Of a DNA stretch of 7,979 nt, positions 1-4,449 are shown one piece after another. The notes under the pieces were generated by a model. It saw only the letters and a program-made list of their open reading frames with translations, had not been told where the DNA came from and made no database searches. Each line of letters opens with the position of its first letter. The first letter of the stretch is position 1. A program made the position numbers and the translations under genes. Source of the DNA: an uncultured Planctomycetaceae bacterium (GTDB lineage: Bacteria > Planctomycetota > Planctomycetia > Planctomycetales > Planctomycetaceae); the NCBI GenBank assembly GCA_937952455.1, contig CALFYU010000753.1, positions 1-7,979 of the forward strand. Reading direction: 5' to 3'.

Positions 1-78
1 CTTAAGATGCAACAGAGGCTTCTTTTGTTTGAAAACGGTGAATAATTCGGGTTAAACGACTGGGGCATCGACGTGGTA
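1..78. other. Window edge, no gene seen
   Basis: No reading frame with recognisable content and no convincing hairpin or promoter is visible here. The stretch is more AT-rich than most of the window. It lies downstream of the last gene of the minus-strand run. Confidence 0.4.
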
Positions 79-93
79 GTGTCCTAATTTGAA
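79..93. repeat. 15-base direct repeat, copy 1
   Basis: The sequence GTGTCCTAATTTGAA occurs here and again, identical, at 415-429. Read on the coding (minus) strand, this copy begins 1 base past the stop codon of the 95-379 gene. The other copy begins 7 bases past the stop of the 437-757 gene. The two copies therefore bracket exactly one paralogue, as expected for the edges of a duplicated unit. I see no copy below the third paralogue (758-833). Confidence 0.75.
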
Positions 94-94
94 T

Positions 95-379
95 TCACCA
101 GCCTGGTTCGTAGGAAACATAGTCGACGAGTTTGTCTCCGTCTGTAGTGGAGAAAATGACCTTCTCGCCACGTATTTTGGCTTCAGCCCAGCCCAGCGGG
201 ACAAATACCATCCGTTCAAATTCAAAGTCAAAATTGCGATGGTGAAATTCGAATCCCGGATAGTACCGGGGAGCGCTCAACAAATAATACGCGCCCACAT
301 ACGGCCCCAGTAGCGCCACCAGCACAGCGAGCGCGTAGACAATCCAACTCTGCCACCATCTCGGCTTATCGGTTGTCAT
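95..379 (-). CDS. Small single-pass membrane protein, paralogue 1
   Basis: This 94-aa protein has no function I recognise. It starts with a short polar, Trp-rich segment (MTTDKPRWWQSW, residues 1-12), followed by one hydrophobic helix at about residues 13-34 and a polar C-terminal part of about 60 residues, probably outside the cytoplasmic membrane. The tail carries the motif PLGWAEAKIRGEKV (61-74), shared in form (PxGxxEAKxxGxxV) with the two upstream paralogues, and ends in YEPGW, as does the 834-1157 product. The start is supported by a GGAGG ribosome site (386-390) 6 bases before the ATG. It is the last gene of a minus-strand run, 57 bases after the 437-757 gene. The helix orientation is inferred. 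Confidence 0.75.
   Translation of the reverse strand: MTTDKPRWWQSWIVYALAVLVALLGPYVGAYYLLSAPRYYPGFEFHHRNFDFEFERMVFVPLGWAEAKIRGEKVIFSTTDGDKLVDYVSYEPGW
328..359. repeat. 32-base identity between paralogues 1 and 2
   Basis: These 32 bases are identical to 706-737. They encode the WWQSWIVYAL part of the N-terminal leader and transmembrane helix. Identity at the DNA level, including silent positions, points to recent duplication or gene conversion, in contrast with the C-terminal halves, which have diverged strongly. Paralogue 3 (834-1157) matches this block only partly. Confidence 0.7.
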
Positions 380-414
380 GGGGCGCCTCCAAATTCACAT
401 ACCGATTGCAGGTC

Positions 415-429
415 GTGTCCTAATTTGAA
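415..429. repeat. 15-base direct repeat, copy 2
   Basis: This is identical to 79-93. It lies in the 57-base gap between paralogues 2 and 1, just below the stop of the 437-757 gene on the minus strand. It has no obvious dyad symmetry of its own. Confidence 0.75.
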
Positions 430-436
430 ATCGTCG

Positions 437-757
437 TCAATGGCCGAATGGTTTGGTCGGTGGACCTGGCACTTTCTCCATGACTGTTGAATCGCCATCG
501 GGAAAATAAATGACCCCCTCTTCCGGTCCGTCGATCTGCACCGATTCGCCAGTTACTTTCGCCTCGATCCATCCCGCCGGGCCAAACGCAATCCGCTGTG
601 CGTTATATTTGAATGTGCGCGTCTTGCCGATAACGAATTGATAGCTGGTCTCCCCCAGCCAAAAATACCCGCCCACATACGGCACTAGCAGCGCCACCAG
701 CGCGACGAGCGCGTAGACAATCCAACTCTGCCACCATTTCGGCTTAACGGTTGTCAT
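437..757 (-). CDS. Small single-pass membrane protein, paralogue 2
   Basis: This 106-aa relative of the 95-379 product is of unknown function. Residues 1-34 are almost the same as in paralogue 1 (MTTVKPKWWQSW followed by one hydrophobic helix at about 13-34). After that the sequence diverges, apart from the shared motif GPAGWIEAKVTGESV (59-73). The C-terminus differs: the YEPGW ending of the other two copies is replaced by a Pro-rich tail (VPGPPTKPFGH). The ATG has only a weak ribosome site upstream. The gene sits 76 bases below paralogue 3 and 57 bases above paralogue 1 on the same strand, so cotranscription is likely. Confidence 0.75.
   Translation of the reverse strand: MTTVKPKWWQSWIVYALVALVALLVPYVGGYFWLGETSYQFVIGKTRTFKYNAQRIAFGPAGWIEAKVTGESVQIDGPEEGVIYFPDGDSTVMEKVPGPPTKPFGH
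706..737. repeat. 32-base identity between paralogues 2 and 1
   Basis: This is the partner of 328-359: the same 32 bases at the same codon positions near the start of the paralogue 2 gene. Confidence 0.7.
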
Positions 758-833
758 TGTCTAGCTCTGACTTCCGATTGGGTAATCAAACTCAACCTGA
801 CGCACGCAGTGATTTAGTCTGCAATACTCTTTC

Positions 834-1157
834 TCACCAGCCGGGTTCGTAACGATCCAGACCGATTGGCGATTCGATTTCAACCGCTTGGCCCCGAATC
901 TTGGCTTCTAACCCGCCCAAGGGGGCAAGTAGAAGCCGAAGGCTGTCATACTCGAATTCGCGGACATGGCCGGGCGGCGCGTCCGTAGGTGCTGGGAGAC
1001 CCGCAGAAGTCGTGGTCGATGGATAACCTAGTGCAATGTAGACCGTGTGCTCCCCCAACAGCAAATATGCCCCCACGTACGGCCCAACCATCACCAGCAG
1101 CCCGATGATCGCGTACGCAATCCAACTCTGCCACGATTTCGGCTTATCGGCCGTCAT
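834..1157 (-). CDS. Small single-pass membrane protein, paralogue 3
   Basis: This is a 107-aa member of the same small family. The leader MTADKPKSWQSW is followed by a hydrophobic helix at about residues 13-34. A Pro/Thr/Ser-rich stretch (46-62) is absent from the other copies, then comes APLGGLEAKIRGQAVEI (78-94) and the ending YEPGW. The frame stays open for 54 more codons upstream, but I chose the ATG at 1157. It has a GAGG ribosome site (1164-1167) 6 bases upstream and matches the start of the paralogues, while the longer form would run into the end of the 1228-1620 gene. It lies 70 bases below that gene on the same strand. Function unknown. Confidence 0.75.
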   Translation of the reverse strand: MTADKPKSWQSWIAYAIIGLLVMVGPYVGAYLLLGEHTVYIALGYPSTTTSAGLPAPTDAPPGHVREFEYDSLRLLLAPLGGLEAKIRGQAVEIESPIGLDRYEPGW

Positions 1158-1227
1158 GGGGTACCTCAGCTTCTCTAGCGAATGTTCAATTTGGTAGCCG
1201 CCCTGCGAAAACCTCACAAGTTGAAGA

Positions 1228-1620
1228 TCAAGGAAATAGATTGAACAACCCGCGTAACCAATTCTGCAACATTGAGCGCCCCTCCAGCACATCCAGGCTG
1301 AAAAACTCCGTGTACCCACAGTTCGCGCAACTTACTGAAAGAAAATCATGGCGAATGAGTGATGCTAATCCAGCGCCACCCGCGAACGCCATGCGTTGCA
1401 CGATGGCATCGTGATGATTGCATTTATGGCAAATGTAGTCTTCGGCAAACTTCCGCTCCAGGGAATCATTGTCTGTTGGATTGGGCGCAGGTCGCACGAA
1501 TTCAAGGTTCAGCTTTCCTTCGCGGGAGCATCCGCAATTCCAACAGGAATCAAATTGCTCCTCTATCACCTCGCGGCAGTTTGGGCATGACCATTCTGTT
1601 AGTTTCTTGTCGTTTTGCAT
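1228..1620 (-). CDS. Double zinc-ribbon protein, C-terminal DUF2082-like domain
   Basis: This 130-aa protein has four CxxC pairs forming two probable zinc ribbons. The first uses C12/C15 (CPNC) and C26/C29 (CWNC). The second uses C64/C67 (CHKC) and C98/C101 (CANC), followed by GYTEFF. The second unit, with its spacing, the SVSCxxCGYTEF signature and a short hydrophobic tail (LRGLFNLF), resembles the family once called DUF2082, a nucleic-acid-binding zinc-ribbon family of unknown role. Those proteins are usually short and carry only this ribbon, so the N-terminal ribbon looks like an addition. A GGAAAG stretch lies 10 bases before the ATG. It is the first gene of the minus-strand run and divergent from the aldolase. 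Zinc binding is inferred from the cysteine pattern. Confidence 0.8.
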   Translation of the reverse strand: MQNDKKLTEWSCPNCREVIEEQFDSCWNCGCSREGKLNLEFVRPAPNPTDNDSLERKFAEDYICHKCNHHDAIVQRMAFAGGAGLASLIRHDFLSVSCANCGYTEFFSLDVLEGRSMLQNWLRGLFNLFP

Positions 1621-1700
1621 GTTGATGAGTCTTTCCGCATCGGTCCATTACAGATGCAAATCAATCCTCAAAAGTCAGCAGCAGATCCGTCACATCTGCC

Positions 1701-1706
1701 ATCATA
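1701..1706 (-). promoter_or_regulatory. Candidate -10 box for the 1228-1620 gene run
   Basis: On the minus strand this reads TATGAT, a 5-of-6 match to the sigma-70 -10 consensus, 80 bases before the ATG at 1620. No good -35 element is found at 16-18 bases, so any promoter would be weak or activator-dependent. Confidence 0.25.
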
Positions 1707-1744
1707 GCAGGGGTTCGACGTATTCGCCCACACTCCCCGTGCTC

Positions 1745-1776
1745 TCGCGGTTGCAAACAGAAATTGCAATCCGCGA
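1745..1776. promoter_or_regulatory. 12-bp dyad in divergent intergenic region, candidate operator
   Basis: The left arm TCGCGGTTGCAA (1745-1756) and right arm TTGCAA-T-CCGCGA (1764-1776) pair over 12 bp with a single bulged T (1770) and a 7-base centre (ACAGAAA). The inner half-sites are TTGCAA, itself a palindrome, so each is also a direct repeat. The dyad sits between the divergent zinc-ribbon and aldolase genes and between two opposed TATGAT boxes. No T-run follows on either strand, and a terminator would not be expected between divergent genes, so an operator is the better reading. A 5'-leader RNA hairpin is possible. Confidence 0.5.
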
Positions 1777-1804
1777 TTTCCATCGCACCGCCGCCCGTTT
1801 TCGG

Positions 1805-1810
1805 TATGAT
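1805..1810 (+). promoter_or_regulatory. Candidate -10 box for the aldolase gene
   Basis: TATGAT lies 54 bases before the aldolase ATG. No recognisable -35 element lies at the expected distance. The dyad at 1745-1776 ends just upstream of where a -35 would be, which would suit an activator or an overlapping repressor site. Confidence 0.3.
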
Positions 1811-1864
1811 GAGCATTCAAGGCTGTCTCTCTCCGTCTCCCTCTTAACGGGCGCACACACGAAC

Positions 1865-2641
1865 ATGATCTGCAATATCGAAAAGTTTCGCGAACAGTTG
1901 GCGGCCGGTCGATTTTGTTTGGGGGCGGGGATCACGTTTTCTGATCCGACGGTGACCGAAGCCTTAACCGACAGCGTCGATTTTTTTTGGATCGACTTGG
2001 AGCACAATCCGACCAGTTTGGAATCGATGACCGGCCACCTGCTCGCCGCCCGGGCCGGGGGGACGCCCGCGTTGGTTCGCGTTCCCAGCGGAGAGATCGC
2101 TTGGATCAAACGCGTGCTCGACGCTGGCGCAGAAGGGATCATTCTGCCGCAAGCACAATCGGCCGACGACGTGCGAGCGTTTGTCTCCGCCTGCCGTTAT
2201 CCCCCGCAGGGAACGCGCGGGTTCGGACCGCGGCGGCCTTCGAACTATGGACGCCGCGGCGGGCGGGACTATTTGGAGCATGCCAACCGGCATCTGTTCG
2301 TCGTCGCCCAGATCGAAACCGTCTCGGCGCTGAATCAAATCGATGAGATCGTGGAGATTCCGGGCTTGGATTCGCTGGTCGTGGGACCGTACGACCTTTC
2401 CGGATCGATGGGCATGCTCGGCGAAGTGCACCATGCGGACGTGAAGGCGGCGATCACAACCGTCGTCGGCAAAGCGCGGGCTGCGGGACTGTACGTCGGC
2501 ATGGGGATGGGGGCGGACCGGGGACACGCGTTGGAAGCGGCCCAATTGGGAGTGAATTGGGCGCAGTGCGGAAACGACTACGAATACATGATCCGCACCG
2601 TCGACGGTTTATTCGCCGAGGTCCGCAAAGAGCTGGCATGA
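1865..2641 (+). CDS. HpcH/HpaI-family class II aldolase
   Basis: This 258-aa protein is of the usual length for HpcH/HpaI aldolases, cytoplasmic metal-dependent enzymes that split 2-keto-3-deoxy or 4-hydroxy-2-oxo acids to pyruvate plus an aldehyde. Expected active-site positions are present: IDLEHNP with the catalytic-type H47, LVRVPS with R72, QIET with metal ligand E151, and GPYDLSGSMG with metal ligand D177. The RYPPQGTRGFG segment (111-121) is also typical. The frame is open for 132 codons upstream, but that part overlaps the opposite zinc-ribbon gene and is not protein-like, so I take the ATG at 1865. No strong ribosome site precedes it. The substrate cannot be read from the sequence; 2-keto-3-deoxy sugar acids are the usual choice. 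No sugar-acid pathway partner is adjacent. Confidence 0.88.
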   Translation: MICNIEKFREQLAAGRFCLGAGITFSDPTVTEALTDSVDFFWIDLEHNPTSLESMTGHLLAARAGGTPALVRVPSGEIAWIKRVLDAGAEGIILPQAQSADDVRAFVSACRYPPQGTRGFGPRRPSNYGRRGGRDYLEHANRHLFVVAQIETVSALNQIDEIVEIPGLDSLVVGPYDLSGSMGMLGEVHHADVKAAITTVVGKARAAGLYVGMGMGADRGHALEAAQLGVNWAQCGNDYEYMIRTVDGLFAEVRKELA

Positions 2642-2655
2642 CGGAGCGGCGCAAG

Positions 2656-2723
2656 AAAAATGGCGGCACGCCGGCGGGGCAGGGTGGGAAGGACAATTGC
2701 CCCGGATAGGCCGATGTGCCGCC
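2656..2723 (-). terminator. Probable terminator for the anti-sigma gene
   Basis: In the convergent gap, GGCGGCAC (2662-2669) pairs perfectly with GTGCCGCC (2716-2723), and inside it CGGGGCA (2675-2681) pairs with TGCCCCG (2698-2704). On the minus strand the outer stem is followed, after one base, by TTTTT (2660-2656). That fits an intrinsic terminator for the 2736-3209 gene, although the loops are large. On the plus strand there is no T-run, so termination of the aldolase transcript here is less certain. Confidence 0.4.
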
Positions 2724-2735
2724 GCTGCGAATGGG

Positions 2736-3209
2736 TCAATTCTCGACGTTGCGTTTTTTCGTGAAGGTGACGACGTTGCCCGGCGGTTCGTAATCGACCG
2801 AGTCCAAAAAGGCCCGCATCATATAGATGCCGCGGCCATCGATCCGCATCAGGTTTTCCGGCAGCGTGGGATCGGGCACCTTTTCGACATTGAAGCCCTC
2901 CCCTTCATCCTCGACGCGGACCCAGACTTTGTCTTCACAGACCGTTGCCGCGACAGACACTTTTTTCATCGGGTTCATGGAGTTGCCGTGCTCGAAGGCG
3001 TTGAAAACCGATTCCTGCAGCCCCATCTGCACGGCGTATTGTTCGCGCGGCAAGTAGCCCAGGTTCTCCATAGCGGCCGCCACCAAATCTTGTACACCGG
3101 CCAATTGATCGGGGTCGTTTAGATCCCAGGTCAGTTGTGCCGCCTGTGTGATCGTATGCTGCGCCATTTGCATCGAGTCGTGGTTGGTGAGTGTGGTGTT
3201 AAGGTCCAT
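2736..3209 (-). CDS. RsbW-like anti-sigma regulatory protein (HATPase_c_2 kinase fold)
   Basis: This 157-aa protein has the GHKL ATP-binding fold of RsbW/SpoIIAB-type anti-sigma kinases. The N-box is LQESVFNAFEHGN with E66, N70 and H74. The G1 box is VEDEGEGF (D101, G103, G105). The G2 box is DGRGIYMMRAFLDSV (G125, G127). Family members bind a sigma factor or phosphorylate a STAS-domain anti-anti-sigma partner on Ser/Thr; no STAS gene is in this window. A TTG five codons upstream is in frame, but the ATG at 3209 has GAGGG 8 bases upstream. The gene follows the 3304-3573 gene by 94 bases on the same strand and is convergent with the aldolase. Fold assignment is firm; the partner is unknown. 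Confidence 0.88.
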   Translation of the reverse strand: MDLNTTLTNHDSMQMAQHTITQAAQLTWDLNDPDQLAGVQDLVAAAMENLGYLPREQYAVQMGLQESVFNAFEHGNSMNPMKKVSVAATVCEDKVWVRVEDEGEGFNVEKVPDPTLPENLMRIDGRGIYMMRAFLDSVDYEPPGNVVTFTKKRNVEN

Positions 3210-3217
3210 AAGGGTGT

Positions 3218-3222
3218 CCCTC
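3218..3222 (-). promoter_or_regulatory. Ribosome binding site deciding the anti-sigma start
   Basis: GAGGG on the minus strand lies 8 bases before the ATG at 3209. It overlaps the alternative in-frame TTG (3222-3224), which makes the ATG the better start. Confidence 0.6.
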
Positions 3223-3293
3223 AAAAAAACTGCGGAACTGAGAACAACGGAAAATGAAGAGTTAGGAATCGGAAGGAATATGCGGCGTGCGTG

Positions 3294-3303
3294 CCGCTAG
3301 CGG
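3294..3303. repeat. 10-base palindrome abutting a stop codon
   Basis: CCGCTAGCGG is a perfect palindrome that directly follows the stop of the 3304-3573 gene on the minus strand. Overlapping it, GCGGC (3282-3286) and GCCGC (3293-3297) form a second small stem with a 6-base loop. No T-run follows. It could slow or partly end transcription between the two minus-strand genes, or stabilise the upstream message. Confidence 0.3.
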
Positions 3304-3573
3304 TCATTGGCCCAACCAGGCCTGTCCGATGGTGCGTATGTGGGCGATGGCAAACACGAATCCGTAGAGGTTGTGCGCAACGAATCCTGTCGTCGCCGAG
3401 GGGCCGCCGGACTCGGGAGCCGGGGTGGGGGCTTGGCTGGGACTTTCGACTACGGCTTCGTTGCCAACGAACAAGCGATGACTGTCCGCCAACGCCTGAC
3501 CGCAACGCGGGCAATGGACGTCCTGCTCGGGTGTCGAGAGGATCAAATCGCATTGACATTGATAAACGGCCAT
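3304..3573 (-). CDS. Small cysteine-motif protein of unknown function
   Basis: This 89-aa protein is one I do not recognise. The N-terminus, MAVYQCQCDLILS, has C6 and C8, followed by CPRCG at C21/C24, a plausible CxC...CxxC zinc knuckle. A Pro/Ser/Ala-rich linker follows (about 42-62), then a mildly hydrophobic C-terminal segment (HNLYGFVFAIAHIRTIGQAW) that is too polar for a sure membrane helix. The frame is open further upstream, but AAAGGAG (3581-3587) lies 7 bases before the ATG at 3573, so this start is preferred over the adjacent ATG at 3576 (4 bases) and over longer forms. It precedes the anti-sigma gene on the same strand and is divergent from the sigma factor. The cysteine pattern and strong ribosome site support a real gene; a random open frame is possible. 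Confidence 0.6.
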   Translation of the reverse strand: MAVYQCQCDLILSTPEQDVHCPRCGQALADSHRLFVGNEAVVESPSQAPTPAPESGGPSATTGFVAHNLYGFVFAIAHIRTIGQAWLGQ

Positions 3574-3580
3574 CATTTGA

Positions 3581-3587
3581 CTCCTTT
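3581..3587 (-). promoter_or_regulatory. Strong ribosome binding site for the 89-aa protein
   Basis: AAAGGAG on the minus strand lies 7 bases before the ATG at 3573 and 4 bases before the ATG at 3576. It is the best ribosome site in this part of the window and the main argument that the short frame is translated. Confidence 0.6.
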
Positions 3588-3679
3588 CTCGACTGGGGGA
3601 AATCGTCCCGGTTTCGTAGAGTATTTTGGATGGAAACTGCTGCACCCATAACGCGGTAAAACCCCTCCAAACCGGCAGA

Positions 3680-3697
3680 TGCGAACACCGGTGCGAA
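3680..3697. promoter_or_regulatory. Paired direct repeat in the sigma/anti-sigma divergent region
   Basis: TGCGAACA (from 3680) and TGCGAATA (from 3692) are repeated at a 12-base period, with the palindrome CACCGGTG (3686-3693) between and overlapping them. The position, about 110 bases above the 89-aa gene and 140 above the sigma gene, suits a binding site for a regulator of either side. No experimental or family support. Confidence 0.25.
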
Positions 3698-3730
3698 TAA
3701 GTTTTCACGAATTACGAGGTTTTTTTCGTC

Positions 3731-3758
3731 GGAATTGACTGGGGGTTCGGTATAGAAT
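3731..3758 (+). promoter_or_regulatory. Candidate promoter of the sigma factor gene
   Basis: TAGAAT (3753-3758, within TATAGAAT) is a 5-of-6 match to a -10 box. GGAATT (3731-3736) is 16 bases upstream and resembles the GGAA-type -35 of many ECF promoters. TTGACT (3735-3740) is also present but only 12 bases from the -10, too close for a housekeeping promoter. If the GGAATT reading is right, the sigma gene could be transcribed by an ECF sigma, possibly itself. Confidence 0.3.
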
Positions 3759-3819
3759 GACCGGCGGTAGTCGTTTGAATTTTCACCGGGTAATTTCTGT
3801 CGGATTGAAGGTCAACTTT

Positions 3820-3825
3820 GAGGGG
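3820..3825 (+). promoter_or_regulatory. Ribosome binding site of the sigma factor gene
   Basis: GAGGGG lies 8 bases before the ATG at 3834 and fixes this start. Confidence 0.6.
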
Positions 3826-3833
3826 CAGCCGCC

Positions 3834-4397
3834 ATGAGTTCGCGATCGGATCAGACAACCGAAATCCTGCAATCGGTGGCGGCCGGTGACGAGAAAGCGG
3901 CCGACCGGTTGATGCCGTTGGTGTATGAAGACTTTCGACGGCTGGCCAACAGCTACTTGCAACAGGAGTCCCCGGGACATACCCTGCGGCCGACCGCTTT
4001 GGTGAATGAGGCGTACTTAAAGCTGGTCAATCAGACGAAAGTCGACTGGCGAGGCCGCACGCATTTCTTTGCCGTCGGGGCGCAGGCCATGCGGCGGATT
4101 TTGGTGGACCATGCACGGACCAAAAACCGCGAGAAGCGCGGCGGCGGCCGCCGGAAGATTTCGCTGGACGAAGATTTGACCGTCTCGCCGCGGCGAGACA
4201 CCGACGTCTTGGATCTGGATGAGGCATTGAAGAAAATGGCCCAGGAGTATCCGCGGGCAGCCGAAATTGTCGAACTGCGGTTTTTCGGAGGGCTGAGCGT
4301 TGCCGAAACGGCCGAGGTTGTGGGGGTCTCCGAGCGGACCGCTAGAAACGATTGGACGTTTGCCCGCGCGTGGTTGAGGCGCGAACTCACGGAATAG
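3834..4397 (+). CDS. ECF-type RNA polymerase sigma factor, kinase-linked
   Basis: This 187-aa protein belongs to the Sigma70_ECF family common in planctomycetes. Region 2 spans about residues 20-95, with the family-typical HTLRPTALVNEAYLKL (49-64) and FFAVGAQAMRRILVDHAR (78-95). A basic linker with GGGRRK (103-108) follows, then region 4 (about 125-185) with the helix-turn-helix SVAETAEVVGVSERTARNDW. There is no membrane segment or C-terminal extension. Sigma factors of this type are known in planctomycetes to be encoded beside Ser/Thr kinases instead of anti-sigma factors. Here a kinase gene follows by 52 bases on the same strand, so activity is probably set by phosphorylation; the site is not evident. 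The start has GAGGGG 8 bases upstream. Confidence 0.92.
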   Translation: MSSRSDQTTEILQSVAAGDEKAADRLMPLVYEDFRRLANSYLQQESPGHTLRPTALVNEAYLKLVNQTKVDWRGRTHFFAVGAQAMRRILVDHARTKNREKRGGGRRKISLDEDLTVSPRRDTDVLDLDEALKKMAQEYPRAAEIVELRFFGGLSVAETAEVVGVSERTARNDWTFARAWLRRELTE

Positions 4398-4449
4398 GTC
4401 GCGCAGCCGCGCGTCGGAAACGTGAACTAACTCCCCAAGGCGTCGATTT

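Noticed and set aside
1158..1319. Longer start for paralogue 3 giving 161 aa
   Set aside because: It would overlap the end of the zinc-ribbon gene, adds a sequence absent from both paralogues, and the ATG at 1157 has its own ribosome site.
1469..1864. N-terminal extension of the aldolase frame to 390 aa
   Set aside because: It overlaps the well-supported opposite zinc-ribbon gene, is rich in Ser/Arg/Cys without protein-like pattern, and the aldolase family fold starts at the ATG at 1865.
1964..2545. 193-codon minus-strand frame opposite the aldolase
   Set aside because: It lies wholly within a conserved enzyme gene and its Arg/His/Pro-rich composition is that of an antisense shadow in GC-rich DNA.
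3221..3688. 155-codon minus-strand frame overlapping the 89-aa gene
   Set aside because: It lacks a ribosome site, and its sequence is low-complexity Arg/Ser/Pro of shadow type. The cysteine-motif frame is better supported.
4400..4413. CGCGC-AGCC-GCGCG stem between the sigma and kinase genes
   Set aside because: It is only 5 bp with no T-run and arises easily in GC-rich DNA. The two genes are probably cotranscribed, so I do not call a terminator.
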